This document shows, piece after piece, positions 46,301 through 57,563 of a DNA stretch of 64,000 nt. The position numbers were made by a program, and so were the translations under genes. Position 1 is the stretch's first letter, and every line of letters begins with the position of its first letter. The stretch covers positions 25,405,001 to 25,469,000 of the forward strand of contig NC_057916.1 of the NCBI RefSeq assembly GCF_018873765.1. Reading direction: 5' to 3'. The DNA comes from Telopea speciosissima (taxonomy: Eukaryota; Streptophyta; Magnoliopsida; Proteales; Proteaceae). The notes below the pieces were generated by a model. That model saw nothing but the letters and a program-made list of their open reading frames with translations, did not search any database and was not told the DNA's origin.

Positions 46301-49300
46301 TCAATAATTCTAATTCCCTTCATATCCCATACCTTTGGTATTTACCCATAACACCTTTGGAAACTTCTAGTAAATTACAATTTTGTCATTCCTTCCTTTT
46401 TTCATACCCATAGCACCTTTGGAGAATTCTAGAAGTTTATACTTTTGCACTATCTCTGACATAATCTCCGTTATTTGTCCACGTGTACTACTACACGTGA
46501 GGGGGGGATTATGTACAATACACCTGCAGACATTGCAGAAAGCAAAACTTGTAGGAACATTGGTGCAAAACATAGAAGATCAATTTTCTCCACCATTGCC
46601 ATTGGGTATCCTTCGTTATTGGGTTGAGTTTGCCGTAAGGGGGAGATTGAAGTATTGAAGAATATTGAAGATATTTGGTTATTGCCTACTTGAGGACTTT
46701 CAGTTGGGTTGATACAGTGTTTTTCCGCTGCCTAATTCAGCTCGTTTCCGCTACTTGCTGCTCTAGTTATTTAACTTCAAGATTTTATGTCATTATGACA
46801 ATCTGAGATTCATCACTGGTTAGCTATTGAAGATCGTTAAAAGCTGCCTTTTTTTGGAAGAAATTCTAGTCCCGATTTGCTGATCATGTCTGTCCAGGTT
46901 TTGAAGATCAATTATTTCAAGTTCTTGAAGGTTTATTTGGGAGCTAGATTCATCTGTCAAGTTGGATTCTGCTGCAACTTAGTTTCTTCTCATTTGGTTC
47001 ACGTTGGGCATTAATACCTTGTATGCGCCAACTTGAGGGGGAGTGTTTGCATTATTATGTTCTTTTCTTTTTTCCTTTTAGTTCAAGCTGGATCTTCTTT
47101 CTTTACTTATTTGTATAATCCAGCTTGAGGGGAAGTGTTGAAATACTGTTCATGTGACACTGTTCACGTGAACAGTGATTTGGTTGATATGTGTATCTTC
47201 TATCTTCCTAGTCCTAGTTGGAGTCCTAGTTTCTAATTATGTCAAGTCCTAATTTTACTGTGAGTTGTTAGTCTTAGTTTCAGTTTGAGTTGTTAGTTCT
47301 AATTCTTTTCCCATTGTAACTTGGAATCCTATCATGATTAGGAATTCCTAATCTGATTAGGAGTTCCCCTTTCTATTGTAATTTGAGATTATAAATACAA
47401 GCATTATGAGGGAGACTGATAAGTTCAATAGTCCTCTCCTCTTTCTCTCTCAAGTTACTGGTTACAGGTCCTAGGTTTTCTACAAAAACTAATTAGCAAA
47501 ATGTTAATGGAAGACAGGATTTGACCAAGGAACAACAATACAACCATGTGCAGATAAGCATTTTCTTTTGGGGAAATTGCCTGGATCTACTAGATAACAA
47601 AAAGATTTACAAAATTGGTAGAATTAAATTATGTTTTACAATAACAAGTTTAGATCTTGAAAAGATTTACCAAATTATCGTATGAGTAAAAAAAAGCTAT
47701 AGGAACAACCTAAAATACCCCATCACATCCTTTTCTCTCTTCCCTCTTTTTTTTTTTTTATTCAAGTCACCTACTCTTTAATTTTTTTATTCCTCACACT
47801 CCATCTTCTTCGTTTTTCTTGTTCTACAAACAGAGGGATGGGGTTGGGTGGGAGGAACAATAGGGAGAGCTGGAATGGGGTGGGTCGGAAATGGGTATAG
47901 AGGAGGTGGGGTTGCAGGGGCAGGTGTGGGGTGGAGGGTTTGTAGGAGGGGGCTGAGGAATAGCAGTGATGACGGAAGGAGGTACAGAGGAGGCGGGGTT
48001 GCAGAGGAGGGCAAGCAAGTAGTGGGGTGGGGATACTCTCATTTAGAGTAATAGTAGTACCAGGTAAATCAGTAACACCCTTCTTTGTCGTTGTCAGAGT
48101 CACGGAAATCTGGTTTTGCTTGACATCACCGTTGAAAATTCATATTGGATTTCTCTACTCCTGTAATCTGTAATCTACTTCCACCCTGATGGCTAAGTCT
48201 AAATCTACCCTTTCCACCAAGAAAAGGTAAAATTAGCCAGAACTTATCAGGGAAAGAAGAGAGAAGATCTAAAGTTTCCTCCGACAGCGGGTAATTACTG
48301 AAACATAAAATACCATTTTTGAAGACAGCCGAATAGGCTTCAGTCAAATTAAATATTATTAACTCAACTCAAACGTTAGAGCTGAGGATGTAAGAGATCA
48401 ATTATTTTCTTTTTTAAATATAAGAAAATTTGAGCTGTAGGTGCTGGGCCGGTAAACCCAGCACAATGTGTTTTCCGGTCCCATTCGGGCGTCCACTAAA
48501 TGCTTTATAATCCCATCCAACAATCAAATTGATGTGCCAAAGAAACAAGTAGGAAACAGGTGCAACGACAGCAGCAAGCAGCCCACCCCATCCGCTGCTT
48601 GCCCGCTAATGTAGTCCTAGGATAGGAGATAATCCTACTAGGAGCCAGGTGAAATCAGATTCTGATCAAGTCTGCTGTTTGGGGCAGATTTGGGACTGTT
48701 TTGGGCAAATCTAGGGTGTAGGCTAGGGTTAGGGGTGAGTGTAATATATGGTAATGATCAACAGGTCTAGGGGGTTAATTTGATATAAAAATACTGGGAT
48801 TTGGATCAGTTTAAAATTCCTACAGAATTAGGGTTAGGGTTTCGGGTTTTTAGAAATTAGGGAAATTACTAAAGCTAGGGTTTAGATGGATGGATCGGGC
48901 TGGGCTTGGGATCGAGTTTAGGGGACTGTGAGAGGGAGGTTTGATCCAAATATGGGAGGGTTTTGATGGTTAGAAGTGTGGAATCTGTCCTTTTTTACAG
49001 AATTAGGGTTTTAACTAGGGATGGGGGCAGCAGTCAGGATCGAGTATAGACAATGGTGAGGGGAGGCTGTGGTCAAAGTTTGGATGATTTCTGATGGGTA
49101 AACAGATCTGGACAGAATTGAGATCCTCCTAGGGTTTATGAAAATAAAACAGAAAAAGAAAAGGGGATCTAATGGGGAAGGGAAGGAAAGAAAAAAACAG
49201 AAAATTAAAATTCAAACTTACACTGGAATCCACCGGCAGTAGCTTGAATGTTTGAAGGATGAAACCACCTTCGAAGAGAGATCCTCCCAGCCGTCACGGC

Positions 49301-52300
49301 GTAAGGAGTCGCAGGAATCCACCCACCCTTTCACCTTGAAATCCACAAGGATGCATACACTCACAAGGGATCAAGGAACAGCAGCAAGCAGCCACGATAT
49401 CTGTCTTTTTTTATATTCAAAGTTCTGTGTGAGAGCCTCCCACGATTTCTCCTTTTATAAATAAAGGCCAAAGGCCAAGTCCTAATACAATCTAACTTCC
49501 TCCTCACTTAAAATCGTGGAAGGGATCTAATTACAATCAAATTACTAATTTAAAACAGTAAAATGTCCTAACTACCCCTACTAACTTAAAATAAAAGAAT
49601 CTAACTTAAAAACAACTAATTTAAAGTAGATTCCATGTTAGCCAATAGGATATAAGGACCTATTGACCAATAGGAACACTTCACTTAAATTAGACCAATT
49701 GAACCAATTGGATGCAACCAATTCTAAACCGGTTCAATCTAAAAACATAAAAATAACTAACTATTGGGCTAATCTCATACGCAACCTATATACCCCTGGC
49801 TCATTAAAGTGGCCTATTACATAAAAAACTCTTGGGAACAAAGGCCCAACATGTATATAACCCAACCCTAGGCCTATTTCTAAAAAAATAAGCCCTATTT
49901 CGTGATGATTCTACATCACCTGCCCTCCCCTACAACTCCGTCTCCTGTATACCCCCACCTTTCCGCCACCACCGCTGCTACTCAGGCCCCTTCTGCGAAC
50001 CCTCTACTCCACACCTGCCCCTCAACCCCGCCTCCTCTGTACCCCCTTTCTGTCTTTTTGGTGAGACTGTACCCCCTTCCACACCCCCATCCCCCTTAGA
50101 CAGAAGAAGAAGAAGAGGAGGAGGAAATGAAGAGTGTGTGGGATACAAAACAAAAAGGGAAAAAGAACGTTGAATAAAAAAAGAGGGGAGAGATAAAGAT
50201 ATTAGGGTTATTTTAGGTTATTCCTATAGCTTTTTTTACTTATATGGGGATTTGGTAAATCTTTTCAACGTCTAAACTTGTTATTGTAAAACATATTTTA
50301 AATCTACCAATTTTGTAAATCTTTTTATTATCAAGTAGATCTAAGCAAATTCACCTTTTCTTTTTAAAGGCTAAAACTTATTTTCATCGTAATGCAACAT
50401 CTAGTAATTAAAGAAGCAGTTTTAATATCTTGGAGTCTCTCTTCAAAGCATTGACCAAATTTGCTAAATAAGGAAATTGCTTGCCTTGACAGTTCAATTA
50501 TCAAATAGATAGCAACTAGACTAATCCAGGAAACAGACAGATCACTGACTTTCTAAAGGAAGACAAGAAAATCCTTTCCCAGGTGACAAGAAAATTTGAT
50601 CATCATTTTAAAATAAAATAAAAATAAAAGACACTTACCTCACCAACTTCGCCTCTTACTCGGTTGAGAGTGTCTGCACTCGGATTACTGGAGAAGAATT
50701 CCATCTGCTGATGTAGGACCCTTGAAAATTCATCATTCATTGCATAAGCTGGGGCATAGTGAGCTACTCTGCCATAGTTTTTCATGAATCTCATATGGAT
50801 ATCCTCCAAGTATGAAAAAGGGATTCGCCCTGCATCAAATGGTGAAATGTAAAGGGATATACAACAAGAAATCAAAGGATTCCAAAAGAAATGAGAAGAT
50901 AAGGAAGGCCATGGATCAGCTAAGGATAACAGAAGTTTGAATAAGCAGTGGAACCCCATAGAGATGCTTAATTCTGCTGAAAACAATAAATATTACTTAA
51001 ATTGACAGAGGTTGTTCAAATGTATATATTATAATGGGGTAGGCAAGAGGACTTTAGTCAAATAGAAAAATGAGAAAGATAAAAGTAAATGAAAAATAGT
51101 ATAATGAACATTGAAAAATTAAGTTACACCATATGGAAAGTTTATCTGAGAACAGACAGTAGAAACCATGAAAAGAAAATCTAAATTAACACCCTTTGTT
51201 TTAATCTTCTACTATTCCCTTTCTATTTATCCCTCATTTTTACTTTTGGATGTGAAGGAGGAATGATTAAAAGCTAAGATTATAGTATCAAGTATCACCG
51301 TGTTACGTAGCAAGGATATGTTACATGGCATCTTGCTTGATTGTAGGTAGTTACGTAAAGATGTAAGTGGGGAGGGTTACCTAGAAGTTAGGAGTGTGTA
51401 GTGGGGTTAGTTACCTAGATAAGTAATTAATAGTTCCTGGGTAGTTTCACAACATTATTAGTAATTCCCAACTTCTCATAACTGAGATTAAATGGTGACG
51501 TGGGTAGTTATGAGTGGTGTACGTGGAGTTGTTTAGTTGCAATAGGTTGTAATATTTATTGGAAGTAATCGAAGGAAAAGGCAGATTGAAATCCCTACAA
51601 ATTCTCTACTGAGAAAGAGGATAGGAGACCTCCCAACCCGCCAATTATTCCCTAATTTATCTCAGTGTTTATCCATCCTACCTTTTTCAAGATAGGTAAA
51701 ACAGTGCACGTACCAGCTTGGTATCAAAGCCAGCAGATGGACCAGCGTGTGGAAAGACTCGAAGATGAAGTTAGCACTCTCAATGAGGGGCAGCAGCGGA
51801 TTCTCCATGAACAACAACAAATTCTTTCCAAACTTAATGATCTCTTCGAGAAGCTCAGTGCACCTCGGCCTCCTCCTCAATTCGAAGTGGGTGAGAACTC
51901 AAGAGATCGATCCCAGGAAGAGCCTCCGCCAATCCACAATCTGGCTCCACGAACGACTTCTCAACAGACCTTCACTCCTAAGGTGGTCAAGTTGGACTTC
52001 CCTCATTACGACGGGGACGGAGACACGACTAGTTAGGTATGTCAGGCAGTACAATTCTTTGAATTCAATCACATCCTGAAGAAGAGAGAGTGGCTTTAGC
52101 ATCCTTCCATTTAGAAGGGGATGCTCAGTTATGGTACCAATTTTTTAAGCAGGATGAGGAGGTGATGACGTGGTGCACCGTGCACCTTCTATGATGGGCT
52201 GTACTTGCATTTCGGACCAACTCTCTTTCAGGACTTCTTTGGTGAGTTGACCAAAATACAACAACACAGGTCTATTCGACAGTATCAATCCCAATTCAAG

Positions 52301-55300
52301 AAGTTGTTGACTAAGGTTGGGTATCTTCCGCCACATCGATAAGTTAGTTTTTTCGTTAGCGGTCTAAAGGAGCAAATCAAGGCAGATGTCCTAGCTGGTC
52401 GCCCCACAACCTTATCTGCAGCTAGGATTGGGTTGACTATATGAGGCCCATGACCACTCACTTGAGAGAAAGAGCATTCCATTTGACACATAACCTCTTC
52501 TCGTTTGTCGATTCACGTCAACAGAGATGCAAGAAATGCGGGCTAAGGGACTTTGTTACAATTGAAATGAACACCGATGCAAGAAATTGTTCTTCATCGA
52601 AGGTTGTTATGAAGAGGAGGAAGCCACGTGGGAAGATCAAGGTCAACAACAATATCCATCCTACGATCTTAAGGACAAGACCAAAGTCTAGCGGGAAGGA
52701 TTTATTACATGGCATGGGCTCTTGCTTGGTTGTAGGAAGTGGGGAGGGTTACCTAGAAGTTAGGAGTGTGTAGTGGGGTTAGTTACATAGATAAGTAATT
52801 AATAGTTCCCAGGTAGTTTCACAACGTTATTAGTAGTTCCCATAACTGAGATTAAATGGTGACGTTGGTAGTTATGAATGGTGTACGTGCAGTTGTTTAG
52901 TTGCAATAGGTTGTAATATTTGTTGGAAATAACCGAAGGTAAAGACAGATTGAAATCCCTACAAATTCTCTATTGAGAAAGAGGATAGGCGACCTCCCAA
53001 ATACACCAATTGTTCCCTAATTTATCTCTGTGTTTATCCATCCTATCTTATTCAAGATAGGTTAAACAGTGCACGTACCACACCGCCAGTGGCATGGCAC
53101 ACACACAATATGCATACAGATAGAAGATAGATTAAATATTACCAATCACTTTATGAAGAATTATTGATCCAGATCGAAATATGAAGAAAACAAGACTAAA
53201 CACACTGTTCATGGTACTGTTCACGTAAACAGTGTCACCCCCCATATTTGCCTTGTGTGTGGATGTTTTTAGAAGATCTTGTGGGCCCATCAAGTGGAGA
53301 AAGATTCTATCATAATGCTACCATAGTTTAGTTTCTATTTTCAGTTTAAAAAAGTAAATTTTATTTCATTGCAATAGAATCTTAGGTAGTTTCTAATTTC
53401 AGTTGTTACTATTTTGTTTTCTTCTCTAAAATAGGAGTTTCTATTTTGATGTATGGCAGCTAGATTTTATAGGAAATTTCTATTTTGGTTGTAAGCTATT
53501 TGGTAGCAAACACTTTATACTTTGGGCTCAACCCTTGAGTCTATATAATGTAATGCTCTTAGAGGCCTCCAACAGTTTAAAAAAAGAATCAATGAAGTTG
53601 CAATTTACTTGCTTGAGATCTGAGAGAGATCTTTGTTTCAACCGCTGAGACAGCTGTGGATGAGAGGCCCAAGGCTGAGATAGCCTACTCTATCCTTCTA
53701 TCCTATCTTCTATTTTTCCTTTTTTTTTTTTTTTTTTTCCATTGTGTGATACTGTGATTTGCTACAAGTCCTGCAATCGAAGAGTAAATCTGCTGCTGAA
53801 CAAAGTGATTGATCTCCTATTCTGTCCAGCAATTGAATACCAATTTTCAGCATCAATTCTGACCTATCAACAATCCCACTGTAGAGTGGTTCTTACGAAC
53901 TGAATTCTACATTAATAATAGAACCTTGATCTAAAGAGAAAGAATTCAAGGATTTGCCATAAGTTCTGATGATGCAACAAATCCATGTGAAAGCCATAGT
54001 GCCAGACAACATAAGCATACAGGCAAATACAAAAAACGATATGGGAGCATTTTCCACATATTATTTCCATATCACATGAGGAATTAAATCCATCCCCTTC
54101 AATTCTTCAAGTGGGTGCGGAAACCCTTAAGAATTCATTCAATAAAATTCATCCTGTTTTGTTTCAAACCCAATTTGGAAAAGGATGACACAAAGGCTAT
54201 AAAAAGGGTCCTTTTTATATTGAAATATGTTATTGGCAGATGGTTTTTTAACAAGCTCAACATAATGATGATTGGAATTTATATTCTCGATTTAGAGACT
54301 TAGATTACTTCCTTAGTTCTGCTGAGACTTCATTTCTCATATAGTGAGACAATAATCAAATATAGTAGATAAGATCTGTTTACTGATTTCCTTCACTAAA
54401 CCCAAGATCCATCCATTCTTGACCTTCCTTAGTGCTCGTCCAACTTTGAAACCTATACTATCACTAGCTGATTACAAGAACCCTGTTGCATCTATTGAAA
54501 CTGAAAGAAATAATCCCGGGCCCAGTCACACACTTCAAAGTTCAAAAGGGCAAAAAAAAAAAAAAAATGCAAATACTCGTCTTATTTGTCACTATCAACA
54601 AACAATTTTGGGTTTCAATTCTCCAAAATTAGTCAAGGATTTGGGTAGGAGGAAGGGGGAGAAAACAATTGCTTTTGAGCTCCTTGAAAATGTGAATCCT
54701 GCATGTTAGTTAGATCGAAAACCTATTAAAATCCTAACCATTTTCAGCATTGGTTTTGTCCATCATTTCTTCTGTTACTCACATCAGCGACTCACCGGCC
54801 ATTCTCTCATGGTCCTCATCAGGGGGGAGGGAAGGGGTAGTGTTTGTGCTGCATCAACAAATTAATCATCCACTTAAATGACCTCTTCCCATGAGAAGTA
54901 GAATTTTGTGTGATGTTTCCGCAGATTCTAATTACCTCAGCATTTTCAATACCATTGAATGAATTCTTCTGCATGGATAAAAGCCAATTTTTCCATGCAA
55001 CAACTTGTCAAATGATATGTCCTAATTGAATGAGAAACCAGGAGAACATGAATACATAAACTCAATGGGAAAAGACATTTTTTTGACACATTATGGTTCC
55101 ATAGCACAAAAACCAAAAAATGAATGTAAGTATAAAACCTCCAAGTTCTAAGCTTTAGCAGGATATCATACTGACTAGAAACCATATAATAAAGAAGAAA
55201 AAAAAAGTATTGCTTGAAGAAGGTTTTGGAACTTAGAACATTAAGGTCATTTCATGTGAAGACTCAGTTAAATGTTGTACAAAACTTTGGAAGGCCAGAT

Positions 55301-56516
55301 CTTTCCCCTCAATCTATTTCATTGAAAGATTTTCCAACCATAGTATTTTCCCATAAGGACGGTTATCTCAAGTCTCAACGAAGTCCCAACTATCAGCCAT
55401 TTGATTTGGGATCATTTTTTTGTGAAATGTATGTCTATTTTGCTTCTCAAAAAAAGTGAATCAGTAAAACTGGGCTACATTGTCACTCTTGCTGATAACG
55501 AAAAGGTATCATCTCGGGGACTGCTTCTGCTTGTTATGAATTTCAGGGAGGAGGTACTACCTCCATCCTAAGGGAATAGAGGTTGGTCCTGCCTAAAGTG
55601 CTTAGTTCTGCTGTATAGTTTTTATTTGGCCTTGTTCTGTTGTTCAGCATTAAAAGTGCTTTTTCTTTTGACTAGAAAAATACATTCTTGTCAAAAGAAT
55701 ACAATTAAAAGATTAAAAAAAACCCTTCACTTTGCCAAATTTTAAAATGCAGGACCGCAAACATCTACAACATTTCACCATTTCTAGCACCTGCCAGTGA
55801 GTTTAAAGTTGATCAGAGGAACCACTTCCAGCAAATAGCGTACCAAGAAGCATATACTTTGCCACAAGAATTCGAGAATCACTTTTGTTTTAACCCCCAT
55901 CAACGTACGGCAAAAGAAGCAATCAATCCCCTCTGATATTACAGTTTAAACTTTTAAATATTACTAGGTTTTAGTCAGAACACAACCAATAGGAAGCAAT
56001 AATATTACCTTTAGGTTAATTGAACAGATAAAAGGATACGAATAAATATAAACGACGAAATTAAATCTAAGGACAGAGATCTCCCACCATAGATAGTTAA
56101 TAGAACCCTAACGATTCAAGAATGAATCACATAACTAAAAACCCAAGCTTTCTTCTACTGAAACAACAAAGTGAATAAAGATCATCGTTCATTGGATTCA
56201 TCAACATCTATGCTACCTAGGAAAAAAAAATGTATAGATATCAAACAATGCTAGCAAAAGTTGTTATTTTTTGTCAAATAATTAGACTTAAATACTCACT
56301 TCCGAAGGTGTCATTCGCCATGCAGAGAAAGGTAACTCCATCAGATCTGAGTATGTGGAATATATATCGATCTTGCGAGAAACATAGCCTTGAATCAGCT
56401 TCGGACGGTAATTTCTCCAAGATCCTTCGAGCAACGGCGCCTGTGTTGCCCGATACGGCGCTGAACTCCGCAAGCACGACTGTTCCCCTGGCAACAACTG
56501 CGTAGACAATTGCCAT
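43310..56516 (-). CDS. VAMP714: VAMP714-type longin R-SNARE, four exons, complete
   Basis: Exons 56516-56300, 50829-50639, 44211-44048 and 43400-43310 join with GT-AG borders and consistent phases into 220 residues, the family length. Residues 1-115 are the longin domain (MAIVYAVVARGTVVLAEFSA...). An R-SNARE helix spans about 125-185, with the zero-layer Arg151 in ILERGDRIELL. A C-terminal anchor (about 188-212) precedes GGITLPSCRS. The sequence is closest to plant VAMP714, a Golgi/post-Golgi vesicle SNARE; its exact trafficking step here is inferred. Introns 1 (5.5 kb) and 2 (6.4 kb) are swollen by LTR and Mutator-like elements, yet the exons are intact. A 9-codon upstream ORF (56599-56570) lies in the leader. 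The gene is head-to-head with the cyclophilin gene at 57152. Confidence 0.95.
44837..47484 (+). mobile_element. Non-autonomous LTR retrotransposon without coding capacity
   Basis: LTRs are 44837-45173 (337 bp) and 47136-47484 (349 bp), both TGTTGAA...TTTTCTACA. The 5-bp duplication AAAAC flanks them (44832-44836 and 47485-47489). The primer-binding site TGGTATTAGAGC (one change from the Met-tRNA complement) follows at 45174, and a polypurine run GAGGGGAAG precedes the 3' LTR. The 1.96-kb internal part has no gag or pol. The LTRs are short like TRIM elements, but the internal region is longer than theirs. It sits in VAMP714 intron 2, antisense to the gene. Confidence 0.9.
47570..50355. mobile_element. 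Second Mutator-like element with long terminal inverted repeats
   Basis: The 9-bp repeat TTTTCTTTT flanks it (47561-47569 and 50356-50364). The arms mirror each other for about 450-500 bases: a left GATCTACTAGATAACAAAAA is matched inverted by the right GATCTACTTGATAATAAAAA, and the AAGCTATAGGAACAACCTAAA region and the G-rich/C-rich segments are also mirrored. The middle (about 48120-49910) is not mirrored and looks like an LTR in reverse orientation. No transposase is present. It starts only 80 bases after the end of the neighbouring LTR element, inside VAMP714 intron 2. Confidence 0.8.
48120..49912 (-). mobile_element. LTR-like insertion inside the second Mutator-like element
   Basis: On the minus strand from 49912 the sequence begins TGTAGAATCATCACG. 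It then runs through GGTTGGGTTATATACATG...GTAATAGGCCAC, related to the LTR family at 21-23 kb, and a TATAAAAGGAG box at about 49457. GGGTTAGGGTTTCGGG-type stretches fill 48720-49030. The far end and the target duplication were not resolved. Confidence 0.4.
51301..53080 (+). mobile_element. Gag-only non-autonomous LTR retrotransposon (TR-GAG type)
   Basis: The 5' LTR is 51301-51715 (TGTTACGTAG...GTGCACGTACCA). The homologous 3' LTR is about 52683-53080 and is slightly eroded at its start. CACCG flanks the element on both sides (51296-51300 and 53081-53085). The primer-binding site TTGGTATCAAAGCC follows the 5' LTR. The internal region of about 1 kb encodes only gypsy-type gag pieces, with no protease, RT or integrase. 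It lies in VAMP714 intron 1, antisense to the gene. Confidence 0.85.
51737..52036 (+). pseudogene. Truncated Ty3/gypsy gag
   Basis: The ATG at 51737 opens MDQRVERLEDEVSTLNEGQQ, a Gln-rich coiled-coil head. A Pro-rich linker follows, then PKVVKLDFPHYDGDGD, the entry to the retrotransposon gag domain, where a stop occurs at 52034-52036. Shifted frames continue the domain to about 52460 (TFYDGLYLHFGP, EFFGELTKIQQ-like, QYQSQFKKLL, FVSGLKEQIKADVL). No zinc knuckle is intact. Confidence 0.75.
53086..56299. other. Remainder of VAMP714 intron 1
   Basis: No exon was found. About 53205-53870 looks like another LTR in plus orientation: it starts TGTTCATGGTACTGTTCACG, holds a TATATAATG box and GCTGAGATAGCC similar to the 21-kb family, and has a T-run at about 53718. 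No target duplication was confirmed. The ORFs at 54419-54709 and 55214-55459 have no recognisable motif. Confidence 0.45.
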
Positions 56517-56769
56517 CTTCACAAAGATTCGAGGCCTCTCTAGTCGATTAGGGAGCTGATATAGGAAGTTTACCACAATTTCTTCTTCAATGGAACCATC
56601 GATCGCCGAGAACACCAGCAGAAGAAACAACAGATACGTTAATCCTCCAACAGGTAAGGATTAAAGACTTAAAATTGAAAGAGAAGCTGTTGGAAAAACC
56701 CGCTCCGTCACCGGCAAGTCCACGGTCTCTAAATATTATTTTTTCAGTTTTGCTGCATCCGCGGAAAGG

Positions 56770-56955
56770 GTATGTTGGTAACTATAAAGATTATATTACA
56801 AAATAACTCTCTTCTATTTACAAAATGACAAAATAGCCTTCTTCTATTTGTAATATGACAAAATAACCCTCTTTTATTTGTAAAATGACAAAAATAACCA
56901 TCTTTCGACCGTAGATTGTGTCAGGACTCAGGACTCAGGACTCAGGACTCAGGAG
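56770..56955 (+). repeat. Tandem repeats in the VAMP714/CYP18-2 divergent promoter
   Basis: There are two tandem arrays. One is an imperfect unit of about 30 bases with the core CTTCTATTTGTAAAATGACA, three to four copies at about 56797-56905. The other is a perfect heptamer AGGACTC in about five copies at 56921-56952. Both sit between the two transcription starts. Confidence 0.75.
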
Positions 56956-57151
56956 AGGACTAGCATTATTCCTCTGCGGTTTTTTTTCGTATATATGCTC
57001 GACGGCGGTAATGCCATAGCCATTGAAGTTCAAAGGGGTTCTACGAGACTGCGACAGCGAGAGAGGGGAGTCTCGGTAGCGAGGAATCCAGTTCAAAGTG
57101 TGGTCCTTACTTGGTTACTGCAAAACTCTTTGGGACTCCCCGAGCTGAGAG

Positions 57152-57563
57152 ATGTGGGGAACTGCAGATGGCGGGCCTCCGGAGGTTACTCTTGAAACCT
57201 CCATGGGTTCTTTCACCTTTGAGGTCTCTCTTTCTCTCTCTCCTTCGTGAATTTTCATTGCCGATTTTGAGATTTTTTTTTCTTCTTTTCTGGCAGCTAT
57301 ATTTTAAGCACGCTCCTAGAACTTGCAGAAACTTCATCGAGCTTTCTCGAAGAGGTTACTACGACAACACTAAATTTCACCGAATTATCAAGGTTCCCTT
57401 TTCTTCTTTTAAATTTCAAATTGCTAAAACAATATTCAATTTGTTTTACTTTCCCCTCGGACATTAATTTCTGTTTGTATTCATTTCTTTTGTATGTGTA
57501 GGATTTTATGGTACAAGGTGGAGATCCCACAGGAACAGGAAGGGGTGGAGAATCGATATACGG
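57152..57563 (+). CDS. CYP18-2: Cyclophilin-type prolyl isomerase, CYP18-2/PPIL1-like (first three exons)
   Basis: Exons 57152-57223 (24 codons), 57297-57392 (32 codons) and 57502-57563 (20 codons plus two bases, donor GTATCT) join in frame. The protein begins [20 protein letters not shown], the distinctive start of plant CYP18-2. It continues [39 protein letters not shown] and RGGESIY. Arg53 is the catalytic arginine, and Gln61 lines the active site. The family catalyses cis-trans isomerisation of X-Pro bonds, and PPIL1 orthologues work in the spliceosome with SKIP. The rest of the domain (GSKFEDE ... NGSQFFIT ... DGKHTIFG) is not in the 6.4 kb to the right edge, so a very long intron 3 or a truncation is implied. 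The nearby upstream ATG at 57111 is in another frame and is ignored. Confidence 0.9.

Noticed and set aside
47771-48103. Pro-rich ORFs on the minus strand in the second Mutator-like element
   Set aside because: They are translations of the C-rich/G-rich part of the terminal inverted repeat; the opposite arm (49902-50099) gives the same kind of frame, so no gene is implied.
48720-49030. Possible telomere-like array (TTAGGG/GGGTTAGGG strings)
   Set aside because: The motif recurs irregularly, not in uninterrupted head-to-tail copies, and is embedded in LTR-like sequence; a similar patch is at 3200-3250.
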